A stretch of DNA of 11,833 nt, from NCBI GenBank assembly GCA_003446655.1, contig DMCZ01000080.1, forward strand, positions 1 to 11,833, written 5' to 3'. Below the pieces are notes generated by a model. The model did not search any database. It was not told where the DNA came from and saw only the letters and a program-made list of their open reading frames with translations. The stretch is from Thauera sp. (GTDB taxonomy: Bacteria; Pseudomonadota; Gammaproteobacteria; Burkholderiales; Rhodocyclaceae). Positions 1 through 7,996 of this stretch are shown piece by piece (position 1 is the stretch's first letter; every line of letters begins with the position of its first letter). The position numbers and the translations under genes were made by a program.

Positions 1-839
1 AGCAGCATCGCGCTCATGTTGGCTGAATCGAGCAGCACGCGCGGGATCTGCTTGAAGGTGAGGTCCTTGTACACGAACACCGCGATGAAGAAGGCGTACA
101 CCGCACTCATCGCTGCCGCCTCGGTCGGGGTGAACATCCCCGAGTAGATGCCGCCCATCACCACCACGATCAGCATCAGCCCCCAGAAGGCCTTGCGGAA
201 GTGCTTGACGCGCTCGCCCCAGCCCACCGCCGGCATCACCGGATAGTTGTTCTTGCGCGCCACGTACCAGGTGGTTAGACCCAGCATGAAGGCCAGCAGC
301 AGACCCGGGATCACGCCCGCCATGAACAGTGCGCCGACCGAGGAGTTGGTGGTAACCGAGTACATCACCATCACGATCGAGGGCGGAATCAGGATGCCCA
401 GGCCGCCGGCCGAGGCCACCACGCCCGCGCCGAAGCGCACCGGGTAGCCCTGCTTGATCATCGCCGGGATCAGGATCGAGCCGATCGCCACCACCGTCGC
501 CGGGCTCGAGCCCGACACCGCCGCGAACAGCGCACAAGCCAGCACCGCCGACATACCCAGGCCGCCGCGCAGGTGGCCGACCATCGAGGTGGCGAAGTTG
601 ATCATGCGTCGCGCCACCCCGCCATGGGTCAGGAAGTTGCCGGCGAGGATGAAGAACGGGATCGCCATGATCTCGAACTTCTCGATGCCGGTGAACATCT
701 TGAGCGCGACCGACTCCAACGGCACGTCGGTGAAGATGAACATGAAGCTCAGCACGGTGAGGCCGAGCGCCACGCCCACCGGCATGCCGATCGCCATGAG
801 GACGACGAGCAGGCCGAAGATTGCAATCGTGTTGGTCAT
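1..839 (-). CDS. dctM: TRAP dicarboxylate transporter large permease DctM (partial, 3' end outside window)
   Basis: This is the large membrane subunit of a tripartite ATP-independent periplasmic (TRAP) transporter. It forms the ion-coupled transport channel in the inner membrane and takes substrate from DctP. The first 279 residues are present; family members are usually about 430-440 residues, so roughly the last third lies outside the window. Family signatures are visible: GMPVGVALG near residue 18, AGNFLTHGGVARR at 66-78, SGSSPATVVAIG at 109-120, GGLGILIPPS at 145-154 and FTPTEAAAMSAVYAFF at 236-251, set among many hydrophobic segments. The ATG start follows an AGGAGG ribosome-binding site that overlaps the dctQ stop codon (TGAGGAGG), so translation is probably coupled to dctQ. 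Identification as a TRAP large subunit is firm. C4-dicarboxylate as substrate is inferred from the neighbours. Confidence 0.95.
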   Translation of the reverse strand, partial: MTNTIAIFGLLVVLMAIGMPVGVALGLTVLSFMFIFTDVPLESVALKMFTGIEKFEIMAIPFFILAGNFLTHGGVARRMINFATSMVGHLRGGLGMSAVLACALFAAVSGSSPATVVAIGSILIPAMIKQGYPVRFGAGVVASAGGLGILIPPSIVMVMYSVTTNSSVGALFMAGVIPGLLLAFMLGLTTWYVARKNNYPVMPAVGWGERVKHFRKAFWGLMLIVVVMGGIYSGMFTPTEAAAMSAVYAFFIAVFVYKDLTFKQIPRVLLDSANMSAML

Positions 840-852
840 TTCCTCGTCCTCC

Positions 853-1548
853 TCACTTGCCCTGGCCGGGACGCCTGGCGTCCGCGTCACGGCGAGCGTG
901 TTCGATATCCTCCGCGATCGAGATCGCCTCGCCCTCGAGCAGCACGTTCTCGTCGTCCTCCTCGTCCAGGCCCTCGACGTGGCCGTGGTCGTGCGTGGGC
1001 AGCTCGCCGGTACGGGCGAAACTCACCATCACCTGCAGGAAGCGGTAGCACATCAGGAAGGAACCGAGCGGCACCGCGGAATAGACGATCCAGGTCGGCC
1101 ACTCGAGGTCTGGGGTGGTCGGGCCTTCGAAGAAATCGCCGGTATCGCGGCCGAACAGGCTCAGCGTCTCGTAGGCCATGCCGTTCTCCCACACGAAGAG
1201 CGCACCGAAGAGGCCGATCAGACCGGTGAAGATCACGCCGCACACCAAGCCAGTCTGGATGAGCGCTGCGCGCGAGGTGCCGGTGAGCTTGTTCACCAGG
1301 ATGTCGACACCGACGTGGATGCCGGTGCGCACGCCATAGGCAGCCCCGAACTTGGCCATCCACACGAAGAGGATGATGCAGAACTCCTGGGCCCAGCCGA
1401 CGTTCATGTCGAGCAGCCAGTCCTGCACCACGGGAATCTCGTAGCCGGAAAGGTAGCGATGCACCACCGAGATGAAGATCACGATCGTCGCCACTGCCAT
1501 CAGGCTGGCGATGATGATCTCCTCGAGGCGGTCGAGAAGCTTGTTCAT
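853..1548 (-). CDS. dctQ: TRAP dicarboxylate transporter small membrane subunit DctQ
   Basis: This 231-residue protein is the small integral membrane subunit of the TRAP transporter, which associates with DctM. Four hydrophobic segments are seen at about residues 11-30, 52-72, 95-120 and 152-177, the usual DctQ topology. The stretch GVRTGIHVGVDIL (72-84) resembles the conserved loop of the family. After the last helix comes an acidic tail (about 186-231) with the run DEEDDE, ending in a basic ARRPGQGK; this tail is longer than in many small subunits. The gene lies between dctP and dctM on the same strand, 13 bases before dctM. The ATG at 1548 is preceded by GGGGGAAACAATC, a moderate ribosome-binding site, directly after the terminator that separates it from dctP. 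Confidence 0.94.
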   Translation of the reverse strand: MNKLLDRLEEIIIASLMAVATIVIFISVVHRYLSGYEIPVVQDWLLDMNVGWAQEFCIILFVWMAKFGAAYGVRTGIHVGVDILVNKLTGTSRAALIQTGLVCGVIFTGLIGLFGALFVWENGMAYETLSLFGRDTGDFFEGPTTPDLEWPTWIVYSAVPLGSFLMCYRFLQVMVSFARTGELPTHDHGHVEGLDEEDDENVLLEGEAISIAEDIEHARRDADARRPGQGK

Positions 1549-1562
1549 GATTGTTTCCCCCG

Positions 1563-1599
1563 AAAAAACGCCCGTCGGGTCTGCGTGGCCTGACGGGCG
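1563..1599 (-). terminator. Intrinsic terminator or attenuator between dctP and dctQ
   Basis: Read on the minus strand, an 8-bp perfect GC-rich stem (CGCCCGTC pairing with GACGGGCG) is extended by two pairs after one mismatch. It encloses a 9-base loop and is followed at once by six T residues. This is a textbook rho-independent terminator, placed about 25 bases after the dctP stop and just before the dctQ ribosome-binding site. Since dctQ and dctM have no other obvious promoter, partial read-through would give much dctP message and less dctQM. Confidence 0.85.
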
Positions 1600-1623
1600 C
1601 TGTTGGGTATGGAGAGACTTGGA

Positions 1624-2628
1624 TTACAGCTTGGCCGGGTCGAAGCCGGTTTCCTTGTAGATCGACTGGATCAGGTCGGCACCGATGCGCGACTCCATCT
1701 TCTTGTGCACCGGCACCAGGGCCTTCTTGAAGGCGGCCTTTTCTTCGGCGGTCGGGGTGTAGATCTCGGTCTTGCCGGAGGCGCGCACGCCCTCGAGCGC
1801 CTTGTCGTTCTCTTCCTTGGCGATCTGGTTGGCGTACACGGTCGATTCGGCCATGGCCTTGTCCAATTGCGTGCGCACTTCAGCAGGCAGACCGTCCCAG
1901 AACTTCTTGTTGGTGATCACCGCATAACCCAGGTAGCCGTGGTCGGTCAGGGTCATATGCTTCTGCACCTCGTGCATCTTCTGGGTGTAGAGGTTGGAGT
2001 GCGGGTTCTCGGTGCCATCCACGACGCCGGTCTGCAGCGCCTGGTAGACCTCGGAGAAGGCCATCACCTGCGGCAGCGACTTGACCTCGCGCATCTGCTC
2101 CTCGAGCACCTTGGACGACTGGATGCGCATCTTCTTGCCACGCAGGTCTTCCGGCTTCTTGATCGGGGAGTTGGCCGAGAAGGACTTGAAGCCGTTGTCC
2201 CAGAAAGCCAGACCCTTGATGCCCTTGGGCTCGAGCTTGGCGAGCAGCTGCTGGCCGACCGGACCCTGGGTGACCTTGTTCAGGGCCTCATAGCCATCGA
2301 AGATGTAGGGCAGGTCGAAGACCTCGAACTCGCGCACGCCGAGCGGGCCGAACTTGGCCAGGGAGGGGGCAAGCAGCTGGACGGCGCCGAGTTGCAGCGC
2401 CTCCATCTCTTCCTTGTCCTTGTAGAGGGTGCTGTTGGCGTACACCTCGACCTTGACCGCGCCGCTGGTGTATTTCTCGGCCAGCTCCTTGAATTTCTCG
2501 GCAGCCTTGCCCTTGGGGGTGTCCTGGGCCACGACGTGGCTGAACTTGATCACGATCGGGTCGGCTGCAACCGCTGCAGCAGACAGGCCAACGGCAACCA
2601 GACCAACCAGAAGCGCACGAATCTTCAT
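1624..2628 (-). CDS. dctP: TRAP transporter C4-dicarboxylate-binding periplasmic protein DctP
   Basis: This 334-residue extracytoplasmic solute receptor binds substrate in the periplasm and delivers it to DctQM. A Sec signal peptide is clear: MKIR, then a hydrophobic core, then SAAAVA with likely cleavage near residue 21. The mature protein begins DPIVIKFSHVVAQDTPKGKA, typical of DctP. The segment LRGKKMRIQSS (162-172) carries R168, at the position of the conserved arginine that in TRAP receptors holds the substrate carboxylate. It is followed by the signature GVVDGTENP (201-209). Length matches R. capsulatus DctP, a malate/succinate/fumarate receptor. The start has a strong GGAGGAG site about 8 bases upstream. 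It is the first gene of dctPQM and diverges from dctS. Succinate, malate or fumarate is the likely ligand; exact specificity cannot be read from the sequence. Confidence 0.95.
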   Translation of the reverse strand: MKIRALLVGLVAVGLSAAAVAADPIVIKFSHVVAQDTPKGKAAEKFKELAEKYTSGAVKVEVYANSTLYKDKEEMEALQLGAVQLLAPSLAKFGPLGVREFEVFDLPYIFDGYEALNKVTQGPVGQQLLAKLEPKGIKGLAFWDNGFKSFSANSPIKKPEDLRGKKMRIQSSKVLEEQMREVKSLPQVMAFSEVYQALQTGVVDGTENPHSNLYTQKMHEVQKHMTLTDHGYLGYAVITNKKFWDGLPAEVRTQLDKAMAESTVYANQIAKEENDKALEGVRASGKTEIYTPTAEEKAAFKKALVPVHKKMESRIGADLIQSIYKETGFDPAKL

Positions 2629-2696
2629 GAAAGCATCTCCTCCGCTAGAACAGCATCAAGACGTTGTTGTGTCGCCCGGACGGCGCCGGACTGTGA

Positions 2697-2726
2697 CCGA
2701 CACCACGATAAGTTACGCTGTGTCGG
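2697..2726. promoter_or_regulatory. 30-bp inverted repeat, candidate DctR operator between dctP and dctS
   Basis: The arms CCGACAC (2697-2703) and GTGTCGG (2720-2726) are perfectly complementary, and symmetry continues inward at the CG dinucleotides 2706-2707 and 2716-2717. Nine of fifteen positions per half are symmetric. A further GTGTCG half-site lies at 2669-2674. The repeat sits between the divergent dctP and dctS starts, where a dimeric LuxR-type regulator such as DctR would be expected to bind. No clear -24/-12 (sigma-54) motif is present. Binding by DctR is an inference. Confidence 0.55.
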
Positions 2727-2762
2727 GGATCAGTATCCTTTGGGCGGAATCACGCTGCTATT

Positions 2763-4817
2763 GTGGATGTCCGCATCCGTGAGAACCGCAAGCGTCCAGC
2801 CATCGGCGAGCGCCCCCGACTGATGAATCAACCCGAGATCCCCTCGCCCCCGAGCGCGCCGTTGGCGGGCCGCAAGCGCTGGCTGCAGCACCTTCCCTAT
2901 CTGAGCCTGGCCCTTTTCCTCGCCGCCATCGCCGCGCTGGTGTGGCTGACCCGCGAGTACGACGCCGACGAACAGCGCACCACGCTGATCAGCGACGTGC
3001 TGTGGATGGAGCAGAACCTGCGTTTTCACCTCGACCGCAACGAGGTCAACCTGCAGGAGATCGGCCGCGAACTTTTCGCCGGCCAGCCGCTTGCCGCCGA
3101 AACCGAGGCCCGGCTTGCCAGCCTGCTCAACCAGGAGCGCGGCCTTGTGCAGATCCTGTGGCTGTCGGCCGACGGCGGGCTCCTCGGCTCAATCCCCCCC
3201 CGCCAGGGCGATGCGCCGCCCGCAACCGGGCGCGGTTCCGCCGCCGGCGACACCACCTTTCAGCTTGCGCGCAGCGTCGGCCGCCCGGTCTATGGACCGA
3301 CCTATCCGGTCATGGGCGACAGCTACCAGTTCGAAGTTCACGTCCCGATCTGGTCCGAAGACGCCCAGCCCGGTGTCGTCGTGGGCGTGTATTCGCTGAC
3401 CGACCTGGTCGTGCGCGAACTGCCGTGGTGGTTCTCGGAACGCTACCGCGTGGCCGTGCTCGACGCCGACGGCCGCGAGATTGCCGCCAAGTCCAAGGTC
3501 GCGCCGGTGTCTTCCCGGCTCGTCTATTCCATGCCCTTCGATCCGCCCGGACACGGACTGACGCTGCAGATCACCGCCTACAAGTCCGATACGCGCTGGA
3601 TCCCGGTGCTGCTCGGCGCCTCGATCGTGCTCCTGGCAGGCATCATCGTGTGGAGCGTGATGCAGTTGCGCCGCCAGCTCGCGCGCCGCCAGCAGGCCGA
3701 GATCGCGCTGCGTGCCGAATCGGCCTTCCGCAAGGCGATGGAGGACTCGATGCTCACGGGCATGCGCGCACGCGACCTGGACGGCCGCCTCACTTATGTG
3801 AACTCTGCCTTCTGCCGCATGACCGGCTTCACCGCGGACGAACTGCTCGGCCTGAAGGCACCAATGCCCTACTGGGATCCGGAGCACATCGAGCAGACCT
3901 TCGCCCTGCATCGCGAGATCCTGTCCGGGGGCAGCGCCCCCGACGGCACCGAGGTCCGCCTGCGGCGCAAGAATGGCGAGGCGCTCGACGTGCTGGTGTT
4001 CGAGGCACCGCTGATCGACGCCACCGGCCACCACGCCGGCTGGATGGGCTCGGTCCTGGACATCACCGAGCAGAAGCGCGCGCGCGAACAGGCCCGCCAG
4101 CAGGAAGAGCGCCTGCAGCAGAGCTCGCGACTGATCACCATGGGTGAGATGGCCTCCACCCTGGCGCACGAGCTCAATCAGCCGCTGGCCGCGATTGCCA
4201 GCTACACCTCGGGCTGCATCAACCGCCTGCAGGACGATCAGCCCCTCGACCGGCGCGAGCTGCTCGACATCCACGAGCGCATCGCGCGCCAGGCCCGCCG
4301 CGCAGGCGAGATCATCCGGCGTGTGCACGACTTCGTCCGCCGCTCCGAACCCAAGCGCGAGCCGCTCGATCTCAATGCCGTGGTCCGCGACGCCGTGGGT
4401 CTGATCGAGGCCGACGCGCGCAAGCGCCAGATGCAGCTACGCGTCGAGCTGGCCAGCACGCTGCCGCAGGTCGAGGCCGATGCGGTGATGATCGAGCAGA
4501 TCGTGGTCAATCTGGTCCGCAACGCGATGGACGCCATGCGGGAGACCCCGACCGGAAACCGCGTCGTGGAGGTGCGCTCCACCCACCTGGGACGCTTCGC
4601 CACCGTGTCGGTCGCCGACCGCGGCACCGGCATCCCCGAAGAGATCGCCGAGCGGCTCTTCGAGCCATTCTTCACCACCAAGGCCGAGGGCATGGGCATG
4701 GGCCTGAACATCTGCCGCTCGATCGCCGAACTCCATCATGGGCGCCTGGGCTTCGAACTTCGAGCGGGCGGCGGTACCATCTTCACCTTGTCGCTGCCGC
4801 TGGACACCCCCGCATGA
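2763..4817 (+). CDS. dctS: C4-dicarboxylate sensor histidine kinase DctS
   Basis: This is a membrane-bound sensor kinase of 684 residues from the GTG start, or 664 from the in-frame ATG at 2823; both lack a strong ribosome-binding site. In order it has TM1 (about 44-63), a periplasmic sensing region of roughly 215 residues, TM2 (about 281-303), a PAS domain (about 320-440, ending DITEQKR), a short coiled linker and a kinase core. The phosphorylated histidine is H469 in LAHELNQPL, the DctB/FixL-type H-box. The ATPase domain shows the N box NLVRNAMDAM (583-592), the G1 box DRGTGIPE from 619, FEPFFTTK and the G2 box GMGMGLNI. No receiver domain is attached. It is followed by dctR with a 4-base overlap and diverges from dctPQM, as in R. 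capsulatus DctSR, which activates transporter expression in response to C4-dicarboxylates. Confidence 0.9.
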   Translation: MDVRIRENRKRPAIGERPRLMNQPEIPSPPSAPLAGRKRWLQHLPYLSLALFLAAIAALVWLTREYDADEQRTTLISDVLWMEQNLRFHLDRNEVNLQEIGRELFAGQPLAAETEARLASLLNQERGLVQILWLSADGGLLGSIPPRQGDAPPATGRGSAAGDTTFQLARSVGRPVYGPTYPVMGDSYQFEVHVPIWSEDAQPGVVVGVYSLTDLVVRELPWWFSERYRVAVLDADGREIAAKSKVAPVSSRLVYSMPFDPPGHGLTLQITAYKSDTRWIPVLLGASIVLLAGIIVWSVMQLRRQLARRQQAEIALRAESAFRKAMEDSMLTGMRARDLDGRLTYVNSAFCRMTGFTADELLGLKAPMPYWDPEHIEQTFALHREILSGGSAPDGTEVRLRRKNGEALDVLVFEAPLIDATGHHAGWMGSVLDITEQKRAREQARQQEERLQQSSRLITMGEMASTLAHELNQPLAAIASYTSGCINRLQDDQPLDRRELLDIHERIARQARRAGEIIRRVHDFVRRSEPKREPLDLNAVVRDAVGLIEADARKRQMQLRVELASTLPQVEADAVMIEQIVVNLVRNAMDAMRETPTGNRVVEVRSTHLGRFATVSVADRGTGIPEEIAERLFEPFFTTKAEGMGMGLNICRSIAELHHGRLGFELRAGGGTIFTLSLPLDTPA

Positions 4818-5419
4818 GCCCTGCCTGCACACACATCATCGACGACGACGAGGCGATCCGCGATGCGCTCGAATGGCTGTTCAAGACGCGCGGTGTGCGC
4901 TGCCAGACGTGGCCTTCCGCCGAACGCTTCCTCGAGGCCTGGCAGTCGGACTGGCGCGGCTGCATCGTGCTCGACATCCGCATGCAGGGCATGAGCGGCC
5001 TGGAATGCTTCGACACCCTGCTCGCGCGCGGCTGCCAGCTACCGGTGATCTTCATCACCGGCCATGGCGACGTGCCGATGGCGGTATCGGCGCTCAAGAA
5101 GGGGGCGTTCCACTTCATCGAGAAGCCTTTCAACGACCACGACCTGGTCGATCTGGTCGAGAAGGCGCTCGCCGCCGATCGCGACCGCCAGCGGGTCGCC
5201 GCCAGCCGCGAGACCATCGAGAGTCGCCTCGCCACCCTCACCCAGCGCGAGCGCGAGGTAATGGACCTGATCCTGGAGGGCAAGTACAACAAGGTGATCG
5301 CCGACGAGTTGTCGATCTCCATGCGCACGGTCGAAGCCCACCGCTCGCGCATCTTCGACAAGATGGATGTGCGCTCGGCAGTAGAACTCGCGCAGCTGCT
5401 GACCGTGCTGCGCACCTGA
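4814..5419 (+). CDS. dctR: Two-component response regulator DctR, FixJ/NarL family
   Basis: This 201-residue protein has an N-terminal receiver domain and a C-terminal LuxR-type helix-turn-helix. The receiver has the acidic cluster D10-D12, phosphoacceptor D54 (in VLDIRM), T82 (in FITGHGD) and K104 (in EKPF), so every catalytic residue is present. The DNA-binding domain runs from about 140 to 195 and contains LTQREREVMDLI and TVEAHRSRIFDKM, typical of FixJ-class regulators. There is no AAA+ domain, so this is not the sigma-54 activator DctD. Its ATG overlaps the dctS stop (ATGA), indicating translational coupling with its cognate kinase. The likely target is the divergent dctPQM promoter. It ends 16 bases from the converging tilS gene. 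Confidence 0.93.
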   Translation: MSPACTHIIDDDEAIRDALEWLFKTRGVRCQTWPSAERFLEAWQSDWRGCIVLDIRMQGMSGLECFDTLLARGCQLPVIFITGHGDVPMAVSALKKGAFHFIEKPFNDHDLVDLVEKALAADRDRQRVAASRETIESRLATLTQREREVMDLILEGKYNKVIADELSISMRTVEAHRSRIFDKMDVRSAVELAQLLTVLRT

Positions 5420-5435
5420 GCGCGCCCTGCAGGTT

Positions 5436-6782
5436 TCAGTCGCCAGCTTCGCAACCGGCTGGGTTCCAACACGGCAGCACGCCCGCCTGACCCGGCGGGC
5501 AGGCCATCGCCGCGCTCACGCCGATCCCGCCCACCCAGGCCGGCTCACCGTCCACCCACAGCACCGGCAGGCGATCGCGCAACCATGCCGGGATGCCGGC
5601 TTCCTGGCACAGCGTGCGCAAGGCACGCCGCGGCCGGCTCGCATGCAGGCGCAGCCGCATCCCCGGCGTGCGCAGCCCAAGGCGAACTTCACTTGCCGCG
5701 TCGAGCGCAGCGCGGCTCAATCCCGCGCCCGTTGTCGCCTCGAAACGCACCAGCGCATCACCCCAGGGCAGCGCTGCCTGTCCGCACCAGCGCTGACCGG
5801 CGGGGAGCGGCGCTGCGATGGGCTCCAGCCACACCCCATCCCGGTACGCGCAACAGACCCAATCGCCCAGGGCAAGGCGCAAGGGATGCGCTGCAGGGCA
5901 CGCGCGCAGTTGGCGGAGTGCCTCTTCGAGCGCTGCACGCGATGGCGCCAGCGCACCGCGCCCCTGCAGCAGCCAGCGCACCAGATTGGCCTGGCGCGCC
6001 GGGCTGAGCGCGAGCAACCGGCGCCGGTTGAGCACCGCGCCGCCGCAGGCCTCGGCATCACTGGCAGCGAGCTCGCCGAGCAGGTCGTCGGCCTCGGCAA
6101 AGTTCGCCGCCGCGCGGGCAAGCGCCGGCACCGCCGCGGGAAACAGCGTCTGGGCGACCGGCAGGAGCCGATGACGGATCGCATTGCGGGTGAAGTGGAG
6201 CGCGTCGTTGCTTTCGTCCTCGACCCAGGTCAGGCCATGGCGCCGCGCCCAGCGCTCGATCTCGGCGCGCCGCAGCGGCAAGAGCGGCCGGATGCGGCCC
6301 GCACGTCCATTGCCGGCAGGCACCATCGCGCGCATGGCCGCCGCGCCGCGCACGCCAGTGCCGCGCATGAGCCGGAACAGCACGGTTTCGGCCTGATCGT
6401 CCTGATGGTGCCCGAACGCAAGCCAGTCGCAGTCGACCGCACCGAGCGCAGCGTGACGCGCCGCGCGTGCCGCCGCCTCCATCCCGGCTGGATGAGCGCG
6501 ATCGATCTCGACACGGAAGACCTGCAGCGGAACCCCGGCCCGAGCACAGCGTGCGATGCAGGCTTCCGCCCACACATCTGCGTGCGGGCTCAGGCCATGA
6601 TGAACGTGCGCGGCCGAGAGCCGATAGCCGAAGCGCGACTGCAGGCGACAGAGCACCTCGAACAACACCACGGAGTCGACACCGCCCGAAAGCGCGCAAC
6701 ACACACAGGCGCCCCGCCGAAAGCTGGCAGAGGCCAATACAGTGGCGACCCGTTCGATGAACGCGTCAGTGCAGCTGTCCAT
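5436..6782 (-). CDS. tilS: tRNA(Ile)-lysidine synthetase TilS
   Basis: TilS uses ATP and lysine to convert C34 of the CAU-anticodon tRNA-Ile to lysidine, which makes the tRNA read AUA; it is a cytoplasmic, normally essential enzyme. The PP-loop SGGVDS is at residues 32-37. Other family motifs are HVHHGLSP (59-66), GHHQDDQAETVLFRLMRGTG (124-143) and VEDESNDALHFTRNAIRHRLLP (187-208). The C-terminal domain has RALRTLCQEAGIPAWLRDR. Length (448) is normal. The start ATG has GGAG 8-9 bases upstream. It lies 79 bases after accA on the same strand and is probably cotranscribed with it. A small oddity is the cysteine-rich CVCC just before the PP-loop, where the family usually has plain hydrophobic residues. 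Confidence 0.95.
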   Translation of the reverse strand: MDSCTDAFIERVATVLASASFRRGACVCCALSGGVDSVVLFEVLCRLQSRFGYRLSAAHVHHGLSPHADVWAEACIARCARAGVPLQVFRVEIDRAHPAGMEAAARAARHAALGAVDCDWLAFGHHQDDQAETVLFRLMRGTGVRGAAAMRAMVPAGNGRAGRIRPLLPLRRAEIERWARRHGLTWVEDESNDALHFTRNAIRHRLLPVAQTLFPAAVPALARAAANFAEADDLLGELAASDAEACGGAVLNRRRLLALSPARQANLVRWLLQGRGALAPSRAALEEALRQLRACPAAHPLRLALGDWVCCAYRDGVWLEPIAAPLPAGQRWCGQAALPWGDALVRFEATTGAGLSRAALDAASEVRLGLRTPGMRLRLHASRPRRALRTLCQEAGIPAWLRDRLPVLWVDGEPAWVGGIGVSAAMACPPGQAGVLPCWNPAGCEAGD

Positions 6783-6861
6783 CTCGTGCTCCGCCGCACA
6801 TGCCCGGCATGACTACCCCGCTGGGCACGCGGCAACCCGGCGACGGCCAGGACCGCAACCC

Positions 6862-7827
<966 letters not shown>

Positions 7828-7858
7828 CCCGGCCTGTCCAAGTCAAAAAATGTCCGCC

Positions 7859-7864
7859 ATTGTA
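7859..7864 (-). promoter_or_regulatory. Possible accA promoter -10 element
   Basis: On the minus strand the hexamer TACAAT (5 of 6 matches to TATAAT) lies about 31 bases before the accA ATG. I see no good -35 element at 16-18 bases. This is the best candidate for an accA promoter in the 99 bases between the start codon and the hairpin upstream. Confidence 0.35.
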
Positions 7865-7926
7865 ACGCCAGCTTTCGCTCGACGCGCCACCGGGGTGCTG
7901 CAGCGCAAAAGCCGGCTCTCGAAAGG

Positions 7927-7963
7927 GAACCGGGGCGGCGCCTTGCGGCCACCGCCCCGGTTC
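7927..7963 (-). terminator. Strong hairpin after the yccA-like gene, probable terminator
   Basis: A perfect 12-bp GC-rich stem pairs 7927-7938 (GAACCGGGGCGG on the plus strand) with 7952-7963, with a 13-base loop. It begins 33 bases after the yccA stop. On the minus strand it is followed by CCTTTCGAG, so the T tract is short. It could end yccA transcription and isolate accA, though without a good U tract this is less certain than the terminator after dctP. Confidence 0.55.
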
Positions 7964-7996
7964 ACTCAGATGCCTTACCCTGTCAGGGCAGCGCAC

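Noticed and set aside
454..1593. Long plus-strand open frame (379 codons) opposite dctM and dctQ
   Set aside because: It is antisense to two well-recognised transporter genes, has no family-like motif, and its His/Glu/Arg/Ala-rich residues are typical of a GC-rich reverse frame.
2681..2688. Palindrome CGGCGCCG near dctP
   Set aside because: An 8-base GC palindrome is expected by chance at this GC content and has no supporting context.
2629..2762. Sigma-54 (-24/-12) promoter for dctP
   Set aside because: I looked for TGGCAC-N5-TTGCA-like elements on both strands and found none; the regulator is also not of the sigma-54 class.
1603..2823. Plus-strand open frame (406 codons) opposite dctP
   Set aside because: It is the reverse-frame shadow of dctP, rich in Leu/Gly/His/Val with no recognisable domain, and it would cross the dct promoter region.
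3189..4328. Minus-strand open frame (379 codons) opposite dctS
   Set aside because: It is antisense to the PAS and kinase domains of dctS and has no motifs of its own.
6799..6811. Small inverted repeat CATGCC-C-GGCATG upstream of tilS
   Set aside because: The one-base spacer and 6-bp arms cannot form a useful hairpin, and nothing else points to an operator within the accA-tilS gap.
5643..6812. Plus-strand open frame (389 codons) opposite tilS
   Set aside because: tilS motifs on the minus strand are continuous across the whole region; the plus frame shows only GC-driven Arg/Ala-rich composition.
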